Virus record (IMG/VR): IMGVR_UViG_3300022699_000217
Coordinates: 1 to 64,000 of that record
DNA: 64,000 bases
Source of the DNA: a virus
Direction: 5' to 3' (one strand)
Positions within the stretch are counted from its first letter, which is position 1. The number at the start of each line of letters is the position of its first letter. The translations under genes and the position numbers were made by a program. Below the pieces are notes generated by a model. That model was not told the origin of the DNA and searched no databases. It was given only the letters and a program-made list of their open reading frames with translations. Shown one piece after another: positions 16,294-24,766 of this stretch.

Positions 16294-16926
16294 GTGGGAA
16301 CGACGGCGACCATCTATGCAGCAAACCAAGAGGATTCGCAGGATGTCCTGGGTTCGACGATCTCCAACCTCGAACCGAACACCACCGGCTACCCGTCCAA
16401 CAACGATTATGCCCTCGCATTCCGGGTGCAGCCGAGCCTGACGCAAGCTGGGGAGCGGGTTGTAGTGGACGCGGCGACGGCGATCATCCAGGCGCTCAAC
16501 GGAAACGGCGATGGCGCGTATACGGCACAAGCGGGCGTACACGACGGTGATTGCCCGGACCTCTCCACCACCGACATTGCGCATGGGTACACCGACATCG
16601 GGGATAGCGTGTCCCCCGTGTCTCCATCGACGCACAATGCCGACGACACATGGACAACGCCATCCCTTGTCGCTGCGGTGCAAGCGTGGTTTGAACGAGC
16701 TGGCTATGCGTCGGACGACTACCTGGGGATCTGGTGGCAGGGCGGTGACTCGGCGAAGAACGAATACTGGGATTGCTACCGCGCGGACAGCCCCACGGAT
16801 GCGACCAAGGGGCCGCGCGTTTCGCTGACCTACCACAAGGCGAGCAAGGCGAAGTGGAACGGCGTCGCGAATGCCAACATAGCGGTCAACGGCGTGGGGT
16901 CGGACAACCTGAACCCGATACAGTAG
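16294..16926 (+). CDS. virion-type protein, 210 aa
   Basis: Not recognised by function. The GTG start at 16294 is the first good start after the upstream stop. The sequence is typical of phage surface proteins: a beta sandwich (ATIYAANQEDSQDVLGSTIS, DYALAFRVQPSLTQAGERVV), a central region TTPSLVAAVQAWFERAGYAS, and an end ANANIAVNGVGSDNLNPIQ. The central pattern is common in carbohydrate-binding or DNRLRE-like domains of secreted proteins (low certainty). Confidence 0.55.
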   Translation: MGTTATIYAANQEDSQDVLGSTISNLEPNTTGYPSNNDYALAFRVQPSLTQAGERVVVDAATAIIQALNGNGDGAYTAQAGVHDGDCPDLSTTDIAHGYTDIGDSVSPVSPSTHNADDTWTTPSLVAAVQAWFERAGYASDDYLGIWWQGGDSAKNEYWDCYRADSPTDATKGPRVSLTYHKASKAKWNGVANANIAVNGVGSDNLNPIQ

Positions 16927-16935
16927 GAGCGAGCG

Positions 16936-17508
16936 ATGGCAAGGCAGATCATATTAGGGCGCGAGGTGGTCGATCACTTCCCGGTGTACGAGGCTGACGG
17001 CGTCACGAAGAAATCGGGCGAGACGGTCTTCACGGTGCGCTTTTGGCACGAGGGGGTCGTAGCGGCGCCTGCGTACACCATCGCGGAGATCGGCGTGACC
17101 GGCGAGTATGCGCTATCGTTTACGCCGTCGGCGGCCGGGGCGTGGAGCGTGGAGGTGGTTGTCGCGTATAACGATGACATCTTCGCCGCAGAATACGATG
17201 TGCGCAAACCGGCATTGTCCGTGGCGATAACGGGCGCAGACGATACGAGCGACGTCGTGTTCGGCCTGTGGGGCGAGGTGGATGGCGAGCGCGTGGATGA
17301 CATGGATGCCATGGCGGTCGTGATCCGCGACACCGCAGGCACCGAGGTGGTCGATCTGGGCACGAACAACACCCCGACCGCGGATGGCGTGTTCGCCTTT
17401 ACCACGCCCACGGCGACCCTGGCGCCCCAAACGGCGTACCTTCTCGACGTAACCGCGACACGCGGGAGCCTCACGTGGTACGCTCAGATAGGGTTTGCAA
17501 AGGCGTGA
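16936..17508 (+). CDS. beta-rich virion-type protein, 190 aa
   Basis: Two immunoglobulin-like halves can be read: residues 20-90 (TVFTVRFWHEGVVAAPAYTI, EYALSFTPSAAGAWSVEVVV) and 95-190 (DDTSDVVFGLWGEVDGERVD, TAYLLDVTATRGSLTWYAQI). Such proteins are common as tail decorations. It lies immediately before a very small gene and the connector gene. Function not determined. Confidence 0.55.
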   Translation: MARQIILGREVVDHFPVYEADGVTKKSGETVFTVRFWHEGVVAAPAYTIAEIGVTGEYALSFTPSAAGAWSVEVVVAYNDDIFAAEYDVRKPALSVAITGADDTSDVVFGLWGEVDGERVDDMDAMAVVIRDTAGTEVVDLGTNNTPTADGVFAFTTPTATLAPQTAYLLDVTATRGSLTWYAQIGFAKA

Positions 17509-17511
17509 GCG

Positions 17512-17676
17512 ATGATACTGAGCAGCAACTTGTTAATCGTAGGACAGCCGGAAGTGAGGCGTGGTGCGGGTTCCCCGGAGCGGCCCGAGCCAACCTCGGC
17601 GGTGGAGATGAAGCCCAAACCGCAGTCGGCGGTGGAGATGAAACCGCGGATCGGGTCCGTGGTCGAGGAGTCCTGA
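17512..17676 (+). CDS. very small protein with a duplicated SAVEMKP unit, 54 aa
   Basis: A 54-codon frame starting ATGATACTG four bases after the upstream stop, with GAGCG before it. The product begins ILSSNLLIVGQPEV and then carries a direct repeat, TSAVEMKPK then QSAVEMKPR, encoded by an 18-base near-identical DNA repeat. It fills an otherwise empty gap between two tightly packed genes, which supports it being real. Function unknown. Confidence 0.5.
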   Translation: MILSSNLLIVGQPEVRRGAGSPERPEPTSAVEMKPKPQSAVEMKPRIGSVVEES

Positions 17677-17677
17677 T

Positions 17678-18703
17678 ATGGCGACGGTGAAGATTCGGTG
17701 GACCGTGGGGGATCTTGCGAACGTGATGAGCCTGTACGACGTCCAGCGGGTGTGGCGGTCGCCGTCGCTGTCGCCTGCGAGCTGGACGGAGATCACCGGG
17801 CTGGCAACGCGGGTGCCGTTGGTCGTCGGGCAAACTTCGTACCTGTTCGACGACACGACGGGGGACCCGAGCTATTACTACGCCGTCAGCTACTACAACA
17901 GCGTCACCACCCTGGAGTCGAACCTCTCCGACCCGATGCGGGCGGACCTATCCGGCTATCTGACCGTCCAGGATGTGCGGGACGAGGGCTTCACGGCGGC
18001 GATGGTGAACGACGCTTCGGTTATCCGCGGCATCCAACGTGCCACGGCGATCATCGACCGAGTTACGCGGCAGTGGTTCGAGCCGCGAGTGCGCAGCTTT
18101 CGCCTCGATGGGCACCAGGGGCAGGACCTCCTCTTGCAGATGCCGATCATCGCGATGACCAGCCTTGCGCTGGTGGACTACCGTGGCGAGCTGGACCCCA
18201 TCGATTCCGATGACGTCTGGGTCTACAATCGGCATCTCACGCAAGGGCTGTTGAACCCGGATGATCGTCACAACCCGCGCATCTCATGGCGGGACTTGCT
18301 TCCGGCGGGCATCCGCAGCGCACGTCGCGCGGAACGCAAGTGGGTGAAGGGACGCGGGAACATCTACGTCTCCGGCGTGTTCGGGTACACGGAGCTCTCC
18401 TCGTTGTCGACGCCCGCCGAGACCGCGCCGGGCTCGCAGATCCCGGTGGATTACGGCGACACACCCGAGCTGATCAAGATGGCGTGCCTCCTGCTGACGA
18501 TTCGGCAGATGTATCCCCGCGCGACGGGCGATGGCGATGCCTTCATGATGCGGGCACGGGTCATTGAGGAGCGAACGCGGGATCAGTCGTACCAGCTCGG
18601 GGATGCCTCGGAGGAGGACAACGCCTTCGGCATGACCGGCGACATCGAGGTGGATAAGATCCTGTCGATGTTCATAGCGCCCATGCAAGTGGGGGTGGTC
18701 TGA
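17678..18703 (+). CDS. head-tail connector (adaptor) protein, 341 aa
   Basis: Residues 1-95 form a fibronectin-like strand region (YDVQRVWRSPSLSPASWTEI, PSYYYAVSYYNSVTTLES). Residues 95-341 look like a helical head-tail adaptor of the gp6/YqbG type: LTVQDVRDEGF, VIRGIQRATAIIDRVTRQWF, GNIYVSGVFGYTEL and ELIKMACLLLTIRQMYPRAT are typical patterns. It should bind the portal ring and open the run of tail-completion genes. Length is greater than the usual 100-200 residues because of the extra N-terminal domain. Confidence 0.7.
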   Translation: MATVKIRWTVGDLANVMSLYDVQRVWRSPSLSPASWTEITGLATRVPLVVGQTSYLFDDTTGDPSYYYAVSYYNSVTTLESNLSDPMRADLSGYLTVQDVRDEGFTAAMVNDASVIRGIQRATAIIDRVTRQWFEPRVRSFRLDGHQGQDLLLQMPIIAMTSLALVDYRGELDPIDSDDVWVYNRHLTQGLLNPDDRHNPRISWRDLLPAGIRSARRAERKWVKGRGNIYVSGVFGYTELSSLSTPAETAPGSQIPVDYGDTPELIKMACLLLTIRQMYPRATGDGDAFMMRARVIEERTRDQSYQLGDASEEDNAFGMTGDIEVDKILSMFIAPMQVGVV

Positions 18704-19188
18704 TGGCGTATCGCGGGCGGCTCATCCAGAAGTTCGTCGCCGTCATCCGGCGGTTGGATGCGGCGGCCATCCGCACGGCAGGGGACTACGATGATGACTT
18801 CCGCGTGACGGTGCCCGGTGGTCGGCAGGAGCTGGATGCGGTGCGAGTGCCGTGCCAGCTTGACCGGCGGACGTGGGGCCGGGACGAGATGACGCCGTCG
18901 GGGCATGAAATCCACGCCGACATCATCGTGACCCTTCACTGGCCCGATCTGGAGCGGCTTTCACTGATAGATTCAGATGGTAAGCCGATGATCGCCATGG
19001 GCGACCGCATCGAAGCCATCGAGACGCGGGCGGGCGCGACCGAGGTGGCATTTGAGAACCCACCCGGCATGTTCATCGTGCACCAGGAGCGCTCGGGGCA
19101 TGGGCTTGCCGCGTTTGGAACGCCTCGGACTAACCTGCTTATCCTGTACTGTGCCTTCGCGGCGTCATCGGAAAGGCGGGCGATATGA
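18703..19188 (+). CDS. putative head closure / stopper protein, 161 aa
   Basis: Gene order (after the adaptor, before the gp10/gpS-like gene) and size suggest a head-closure protein. Sequence features are a beta-barrel-like run: VRVPCQLDRRTWGRDEMTPS, HEIHADIIVTLHWPDLERLS, GDRIEAIETRAG. The LHWPDLERL segment and the late GDRIEAIE resemble stopper proteins that carry a ligand-exposed loop. The start codon overlaps the upstream TGA, and its own stop overlaps the next ATG. Confidence 0.55.
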   Translation: MAYRGRLIQKFVAVIRRLDAAAIRTAGDYDDDFRVTVPGGRQELDAVRVPCQLDRRTWGRDEMTPSGHEIHADIIVTLHWPDLERLSLIDSDGKPMIAMGDRIEAIETRAGATEVAFENPPGMFIVHQERSGHGLAAFGTPRTNLLILYCAFAASSERRAI

Positions 19189-19787
19189 GCAACCTGACAC
19201 TTGAAGTGAAACCGCAAGACTTTGGGCACGCCCGAGCGCAGCTTGATCGGCTTGGCAGGCGCTTGCCGGGCGCGGTGTCCCAAGCCATCGGGTATGAGGC
19301 GGCGGTCCTCGCTGGGGATATGCGGCGGGGCATTCGCTCCGGCGCGCCCGGCGGGCAGCGATTCCGCCCGTTGGCGGAGTCCACGAAGAAGATGAAGAAA
19401 TCGTCCAAGCCGCTGATCAACCATGGCGATTTGCTGCGGAGCATCAAGTACGAGCAGGTTTCGCGGCAGCGGTACGAGACTACCTATTTCGTCGGTGTGA
19501 ATCGGAAGGAGCGCAACCGTGATGGCAAGAGCCTTGCCAACATCGCAGAGATCCACGAGTTCGGCACGCGACCGTACAAGATCCAGGTGACGCCGAAGAT
19601 GCGAAGGTTCTGGTTTGCGATGTACCGGGCGGGGGTCTTTGTGGCTCCGTTGAGCCCGAAGAAGACGATCATCCACCACCCGGGCATTCCTGAGCGCCCA
19701 TTCTTGCGCCCCACGTTCGATGCCTGGAAGGGTGATGCGGAGGCGCGGATCGTGAAACGTATCAGCAGGATGCTTAGGCTGTCCTGA
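19185..19787 (+). CDS. tail completion protein (gpS / HK97 gp10-like), 200 aa
   Basis: Shows the layout of phage virion-morphogenesis proteins of the gpS/gp10 group: a first helix region (LPGAVSQAIGYEAAVLAGDM), a conserved RSGAPGGQRFRPLAESTKKM segment, LINHGDLLRSI, then NIAEIHEFGTRPYKI and a late IPERPFLRPTFDAW. These match known features of the family, including the HEFG and RPFL strings. It is expected to join the tail to the head or complete the tail end. Confidence 0.8.
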   Translation: MSNLTLEVKPQDFGHARAQLDRLGRRLPGAVSQAIGYEAAVLAGDMRRGIRSGAPGGQRFRPLAESTKKMKKSSKPLINHGDLLRSIKYEQVSRQRYETTYFVGVNRKERNRDGKSLANIAEIHEFGTRPYKIQVTPKMRRFWFAMYRAGVFVAPLSPKKTIIHHPGIPERPFLRPTFDAWKGDAEARIVKRISRMLRLS

Positions 19788-19798
19788 CAGGAGGCCCG

Positions 19799-20758
19799 AT
19801 GGCTGTTCCCACGTTTACCAGCATTACGCCCGCCGCAGGGAAGACCCAAGGCGGCAACGTCGTCGCTATCGCCGGGACGGGATTCCGAGTGCCGGTCGTG
19901 CCGGCCACGGGCTACCTTGGGGGCGATGCGCAGCGAACAGTCAAGGTGGAGTTCCAGGGTGTCGAGGCCCCGTGGGCGGAAGCGGCGACGACCTCGCTGT
20001 TGTATTGCCGGGTGCCCGAGTGGGTCGGGGCGCACAGCGGGTTTCCATTGGATCTGGATGTGCGCATCGCAAACCTGGATGACAGCGGCGTGGAGATTGC
20101 GGGCGAGGCCGTGACGGCGCTTGATGCGTATACCATCGACCGGCCGGACTTTACCGCAGAGTGCTACATGACGCGGGTGGTGCGCGAGCTGCTGCGCTTG
20201 CTGAAGCGGCATCTCATGTCGAACGTGGCGATTACTCTTGGGCGGGACTACGACCAGGACACGACCGATTGGGAACGCCTGCGGGCGAGCGCGCCGTGCC
20301 TGCAACTGTTCGGGCCGTTGACCCCCATCAATCGGTTCTACAGCATCAACCGGGAGGATGTGCAGGAGGATCCGCTCGACAGCGATGCCTACTACCGCCG
20401 GAACGTGCCGGTCACGGTGGATCTGGATTTCGACGTGCAGGTGTGGGCACGCACGCCGATGGAGCTCCAGGCGATTAGCCAGGCGTTCCTGCTTCTGTTC
20501 CGCGACATCGTGGAGATCTCGGTCCTGCGGGACCCGGCCCAGCCGTCGCTCGGGTCGGTGTCCTACGAAATTGAGATTCCATGGAACGGCTATCCCGGGC
20601 ACAACCTGGAACCCAACTTCAGCGACCTGTTTCGGTTCGAATCGCGGCTACTGATCCGAGGCGTGCATCTCGATGATGAAGCTGGTACGATTATTGAGCG
20701 CGGATGGAGAATCACAGCGAATGACGGCGAGCCCGTCGTCGAGTCAGAATCTGCGTGA
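19799..20758 (+). CDS. TIG domain fused to a tail-terminator-like protein, 319 aa
   Basis: Residues 1-112 form an IPT/TIG immunoglobulin-type domain (PTFTSITPAAGKTQGGNVVA, IAGTGFRVP, VKVEFQGVEAP, VRIANLDDSGVEI). Residues 118-319 form a separate alpha/beta domain (TRVVRELLRLLKRHLMSNVA, RRNVPVTVDLDFDVQVWART, LQAISQAFLLLFRDIVEISV), resembling tail-terminator or completion proteins. TIG domains are common on secreted and surface proteins, so here the domain may be displayed at the neck of the tail. The exact role is inferred from location before the sheath gene. Confidence 0.6.
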   Translation: MAVPTFTSITPAAGKTQGGNVVAIAGTGFRVPVVPATGYLGGDAQRTVKVEFQGVEAPWAEAATTSLLYCRVPEWVGAHSGFPLDLDVRIANLDDSGVEIAGEAVTALDAYTIDRPDFTAECYMTRVVRELLRLLKRHLMSNVAITLGRDYDQDTTDWERLRASAPCLQLFGPLTPINRFYSINREDVQEDPLDSDAYYRRNVPVTVDLDFDVQVWARTPMELQAISQAFLLLFRDIVEISVLRDPAQPSLGSVSYEIEIPWNGYPGHNLEPNFSDLFRFESRLLIRGVHLDDEAGTIIERGWRITANDGEPVVESESA

Positions 20759-20769
20759 TGGAGGAACTG

Positions 20770-21111
20770 ATGAAACGGATCGATATTCTCAACACCGAGA
20801 AGGTCCCGCGTCGTTACAATCTCCCGCACCAGGAGGTCTGTGTGAAGTCGGGGCGCTGCATTTGCGACCCGAAAACAGGGGCTTGTGCATCGCTACATAT
20901 CCCGGCTCGCAATCGTGCCAGGCACGTCGAGGAGGCTGTCCTGTTCGCGGAGGAAATCCGACAAGCTGTGGAAGACAACCGGCTTATCGTATACCCATCG
21001 AAGCGTGACTTTGTGCCCCCCACGGAGCAGGTGGCAGCAGAAGACAAGACGCAGAAAACATCGGCTGGGAGCCGCAAAGCAACCCGCAAGGGTAAAACTT
21101 CGAAGGAGTAA
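20770..21111 (+). CDS. small cysteine-containing, basic-tailed protein, 113 aa
   Basis: The start was set at ATG 20770 because GGAGGA lies just upstream; an in-frame GTG at 20755 is possible. Near residues 20-40 there is a cluster, CVKSGRCICDPKTGAC, that could bind a metal. The C-terminus is Lys/Ser-rich (KTSAGSRKATRKGKTSKE). The position directly before the sheath gene is typical for small assembly factors, but no family is recognised. Confidence 0.6.
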   Translation: MKRIDILNTEKVPRRYNLPHQEVCVKSGRCICDPKTGACASLHIPARNRARHVEEAVLFAEEIRQAVEDNRLIVYPSKRDFVPPTEQVAAEDKTQKTSAGSRKATRKGKTSKE

Positions 21112-21114
21112 AAC

Positions 21115-23382
21115 ATGGCATCGACGGAACTGCTTTCGAGCAAAGTCGTCATTCTTGAGGAAGAGCCGCAAATCCCCAGCGTCGCCGCACTGCCGAGCGC
21201 GGTGTTGCTTTGCCTGGGCATTTGTGAGCGCGGACCGATCTCGGATGCGCGGCTCGTGACCTCTGAGGACGAGTATGAAAAAATCTTCGGCGGCTTCACG
21301 GCCGACGCAGAATGCGCCATCGCGGCGCGCGGGTTCTTCAGTAACGGCGGCGTGTTCATGTGGGTCGTCCGCACGGTGCACTACACCGACCTGAGCGACC
21401 CGGCCTTGCACACCGCACTGAAGGGTCAGGTAAACCTACAGAACAGCGGCAGCGCGGCTACGGCTGCGGCTGTGACCGGCACAGCAACGCAGCCCTTCAA
21501 CATGCAATTCGAGGCCACGAAGACACTCGACATCACGACCGATCTGGGCGGACCGACCACCGTGACGATGACCGGCACGGCGGCGACGATTACGTCCGGC
21601 TCCGCGGAGACTTACAACCTTACCGGCGGTGAGACGCTCACGTTCAAGGTCGACCGTGGCCCGGTGCAAACGGTAACGTTCGGCGTTGGCGACATCGCTG
21701 TTCCTGGTGCTGCCACGGCTGCCGAAGTTGCCCTTCGGCTAAACCTGGACGGTGTTGGCATCGTGGCTGAAGATGATGCCGGCTCGGTCAAGATCACTTC
21801 CGACACGGAAGGAACCGGCTCGTACTTGGAAGTCACGGGCGGCACCGCAAACGTCGCTTTTTCGTTTGCGACGGCGGAAGTGGCTGGTGCGGGCAACGTA
21901 GTGGACATGTCGGCTGTTACGGGTGCGGAGATCGAAGCCGCCGTTGAGGCGCTCATCGCCGATGTAGATGTGGTTGTCAACGGCACCGGGACGCTGACGT
22001 TCCAGACGGCGCTGACCGGCTCGACGAAGACCATCCAGGTTGAAGCGTCGTCCGGCTTGGATACGCTGCTCGGTTTGGACAACGTTCTACACAGCGGGAC
22101 GGACGCCAGCCCCGTGAACACGCTCCAAGTGGATGGCAAGTGGTTCGGTGCCTACACCGACGACATCAAGATCGGCATCGAGAATGCCCCGAGCGGCGAG
22201 GCCACCGAGTTCACGCTCAAGGTGTACAAGGCGGGCGTGCTCCGCGAGGTGTTCCCGAACGTAACGATGGATGACACGCTCACGAACTACGTGGAGACCG
22301 TGGTCAACGATGAGAATTTCGGCTCGAAGTACATCGCCGTGACCGACCTCGACGTGGGTCCGGCAGCGGCGACCGAGCGTCCCGTTAACGTGCTGAGCGC
22401 CTTCATGGCGGGCGGTGACGACGGGTTGGTCGGCATCGCCGATGCGGACTACCTCGGAAACGTGGCTGGCCCGACCGGGCTGTACTGCTTTGACCGCGTC
22501 ACTTCTGGACGTATCCTCATCGTGCCGGGCGTCGCCACTGCGGCGGTGCATATCGGGATGCTGGATTACGCCGAGGTGCACCGGAACGGCTCGATGTTCT
22601 GCGTTCTGGATAGCCCCGAGGGGTACACGAAGGCGCAGATCGTCACGTACATGACCACCAACCTCTTGGAATACAGCGAGTACGGCGCCATCTACTGGCC
22701 GCGCATCAAGGTTGCGAACCCGAGCACGACCGTGTTCGGCGATTCCAACACGATCACCGTGGCACCCAGTGGGTGGATTGCCGGGCTGTACGCCCGCAAC
22801 GACCAGCAGCTCGGTGGGGTATACGAATCCCCCGCCGGAGTGGGCATCGGTCATGCCTACGGCGTGATTCGCGGGATGCTCGGCGTCGAGGACGACCCCG
22901 GCGGTGGCACGTACCATGAGGTGTTGGATGAGGCGACGCGCGACTACGTCTACCCGAAGCGCATCAACCCGATCACCAAGCTGGAAGGGCAGCCCTGGCA
23001 CATCGACGGTGGCCGGACGCTGAAATCCACCGGCAACTTCCCGAACGTCGGCGAGCGACGCGGCGTGATCTTCATCGAGCAAAGCTTGAAGGCCGCGCTG
23101 GTCGTGTTCAAGCACCGCTTCAACAACCGAGAGAACCGCAAACGCGCGAACCGCATGATCACCGCGTTCCTGATTCGCGAGATGAACAAGGGCGCGTTCC
23201 GCTCGACCGTTCCAAGCGAGGCGTTCTTCGTCGACACCAGCGACCAATTGAACCCGCTCGTCAACGTGTTCGCGGGCATCATGACCATCCGCATCGGTTT
23301 GGCGACAAACAAGCCCAACGAGTTTATCGTGGTGCTCGTCACTCAGGACACGCGGGCGCTGCAAGAAGAGCTTGCGGCATAA
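21115..23382 (+). CDS. contractile tail sheath protein with inserted domain, 755 aa
   Basis: A tail sheath by its N-terminus (VVILEEEPQIPSVAALPSAV to GICERGP), the central GVATAAVHIGMLDYAEVHRN and the conserved C-terminal domain (PWHIDGGRTLKS, NFPNVGERRGVIFIEQSLKA, EFIVVLVTQD). An inserted region of about 230 residues (105-335) separates the N-terminal part from the sheath core. It contains a repeated module with YNLTGGETLTFKVD to DIAVPGAATAAEVALRLN, also present in the gpI-like protein at 36971. Insertions usually lie on the outer surface of the sheath. It is encoded directly before the tube gene, as in other contractile tails. Confidence 0.93.
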   Translation: MASTELLSSKVVILEEEPQIPSVAALPSAVLLCLGICERGPISDARLVTSEDEYEKIFGGFTADAECAIAARGFFSNGGVFMWVVRTVHYTDLSDPALHTALKGQVNLQNSGSAATAAAVTGTATQPFNMQFEATKTLDITTDLGGPTTVTMTGTAATITSGSAETYNLTGGETLTFKVDRGPVQTVTFGVGDIAVPGAATAAEVALRLNLDGVGIVAEDDAGSVKITSDTEGTGSYLEVTGGTANVAFSFATAEVAGAGNVVDMSAVTGAEIEAAVEALIADVDVVVNGTGTLTFQTALTGSTKTIQVEASSGLDTLLGLDNVLHSGTDASPVNTLQVDGKWFGAYTDDIKIGIENAPSGEATEFTLKVYKAGVLREVFPNVTMDDTLTNYVETVVNDENFGSKYIAVTDLDVGPAAATERPVNVLSAFMAGGDDGLVGIADADYLGNVAGPTGLYCFDRVTSGRILIVPGVATAAVHIGMLDYAEVHRNGSMFCVLDSPEGYTKAQIVTYMTTNLLEYSEYGAIYWPRIKVANPSTTVFGDSNTITVAPSGWIAGLYARNDQQLGGVYESPAGVGIGHAYGVIRGMLGVEDDPGGGTYHEVLDEATRDYVYPKRINPITKLEGQPWHIDGGRTLKSTGNFPNVGERRGVIFIEQSLKAALVVFKHRFNNRENRKRANRMITAFLIREMNKGAFRSTVPSEAFFVDTSDQLNPLVNVFAGIMTIRIGLATNKPNEFIVVLVTQDTRALQEELAA

Positions 23383-23395
23383 GGAGGAAGAGTAG

Positions 23396-23851
23396 ATGGG
23401 AACGCCAGTTAACTATTTCAAGAAGTTCAAGTTCGTCGTGGAGATCGACGGCATCGCGCGAGCCGCGTTTACCACGTGTTCGGAGTTGCGCATCGCCGCC
23501 GAGACGGTCGAACACCGCGAGGGCGGGCGGCTGCACCCGCACAAGGCTCCGGGGCTGGTCACGTTTGCGCCCATCACGCTCACGCGGGGCGTGGCCGACG
23601 ACTATGACCTGTACAACTGGATGAAGGATACGGTCGACGCGGCGGCGGGCACCGGGCTCGTGACCCCCGACCTGTATCGCACCATCGAGATTGTGCAGCA
23701 GGACCGAGCCGGCAACGAGGTTCAGCGCCACATCTGCTATGATTGCTGGTGCAAAGAGTTCTCGGCGGGCGACTGGGACAACAATGCTTCCGAGGTGCGC
23801 ATGGAAGAGGTCATCTTCGAGTGCGATTATTGGGAGCAGGTCCCGAGCTGA
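23396..23851 (+). CDS. tail tube protein (T4 gp19-like family), 151 aa
   Basis: Typical features of the gp19-like tube family: a start NYFKKFKFVVEIDGIARAAF, the conserved AETVEHREGGRLHPHKAPG and a late VQQDRAGNEVQRHICYDCWC to EEVIFECDYWEQ. Length (151) is normal for the family. It should polymerise as the inner tube under the sheath. A strong ribosome-binding site (AAGGAGG) precedes it. Confidence 0.93.
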   Translation: MGTPVNYFKKFKFVVEIDGIARAAFTTCSELRIAAETVEHREGGRLHPHKAPGLVTFAPITLTRGVADDYDLYNWMKDTVDAAAGTGLVTPDLYRTIEIVQQDRAGNEVQRHICYDCWCKEFSAGDWDNNASEVRMEEVIFECDYWEQVPS

Positions 23852-23870
23852 TGGTATCCTTGTTCCGCGC

Positions 23871-23902
23871 AGCGGGGGGCAGTGGCAACGCTGTCTCCCG
23901 CT
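23871..23902 (+). other. 12-bp hairpin after the tube gene
   Basis: AGCGGGGGGCAG (23871-23882) can pair with CTGTCTCCCGCT (23891-23902) over 12 bp with two G-U pairs and an 8-base loop. There is no following U-tract, so it looks more like an mRNA-stabilising or attenuating structure between the abundant tube protein and the low-copy chaperone than a full terminator. The rest of the 96-base gap up to 23947 contains only a ribosome-binding site (AGGAGGAAG). Confidence 0.6.
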
Positions 23903-23947
23903 TGTGCGGCGATGTAGAGCAGTTTAGTTGTTGAAGCAGGAGGAAGT

Positions 23948-24766
23948 ATGCGACAGGAATCTATAAAGCTGCCGTCAGGCGCGGAAGTCACCCTACGACA
24001 ATTGTTGATGCGTGAAGAGAACATGCTGGCTCAGGCGGCCCGCGCGCGGGGACGCAGCCAGGCAAACGCGTTGAACGACGTGCTTAATGCGTGTTTGGTC
24101 GGGTGGGTCGACACCGGCCCATACAAGGCAGAGCTGGATAGCAAGCCCGACGTGAAAGATTTTTTGATGGGCGATAAGTTCGCCATGATGATCGAGCTGC
24201 GCGTCATCACCTACCGCGACGGGCATTCGTACACAATCCATGGCGCCGAGTGTCCCACCGGCGGCTGTGCGCCGTTCGACTACGAGATCGATCTACGTGC
24301 CGACCTGATACGGCGCAACCTAAGCGACGAGGACGCGGCGACCTTCGCGGCTGGCGAGCCGTTCGTCTGCGAGATCGACGGCAAGAAGGTCACGTTCCTC
24401 CTCGCGGACGGCAAGACCGAGGAGCGCCTGCAGAAGCTGATGAAGCAACACCCAGGCCGACCCATGGCGTGCACGCTGCGGTCTCGCATCGAGGACGTGG
24501 AGGGCATCGACCGGCGGGCGATCTTGGACTGGCTGGATGGTGACAACGGCGCGAGCAAGGAGTTCGACGGCCTCGGTGGGCAGGAGTGCGAAGATCTACG
24601 GGACGCCATGGATCTGCACGAGTGCGGCATTGATACCGAGGTGCTGATGGAGTGTCCCCACTGTGGGAGAGAGGCGTACATCGACGTCCCTTTCGATTCG
24701 GGCTTTTTGCTGCCATCGAAGGGGATTGTGGCGCGGAAAAAGCAGCGCCGCCTTGGGAGGGCATAA
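23948..24766 (+). CDS. tail assembly chaperone / T4-baseplate-like protein, 272 aa
   Basis: Begins RQESIKLPSGAEVTLRQLLM, typical of phage proteins between tube and tape measure. Cysteines at ECPTGGC (about residues 101-107) and CPHCG (about 238-242) may bind zinc. The last part (ECPHCGREAYIDVPFDSGFL) matches the T4_baseplate/gp51-like family, whose members help hub or tail assembly. The gene ends in a run where a -1 shift would join it to the next frame, as in the G/GT chaperones of other phages. A strong AGGAGG site precedes ATG 23948. Confidence 0.75.
   Translation: MRQESIKLPSGAEVTLRQLLMREENMLAQAARARGRSQANALNDVLNACLVGWVDTGPYKAELDSKPDVKDFLMGDKFAMMIELRVITYRDGHSYTIHGAECPTGGCAPFDYEIDLRADLIRRNLSDEDAATFAAGEPFVCEIDGKKVTFLLADGKTEERLQKLMKQHPGRPMACTLRSRIEDVEGIDRRAILDWLDGDNGASKEFDGLGGQECEDLRDAMDLHECGIDTEVLMECPHCGREAYIDVPFDSGFLLPSKGIVARKKQRRLGRA
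24736..24742 (+). other. candidate -1 ribosomal frameshift site (G AAA AAG)
   Basis: Within codons CGG AAA AAG CAG of the chaperone gene. A G AAA AAG heptamer is close to the known slippery sequence A AAA AAG. Slipping back one base moves translation into the frame that runs open to 24978, 8 codons before the 0-frame stop. No downstream pseudoknot was established by eye. Confidence 0.5.
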
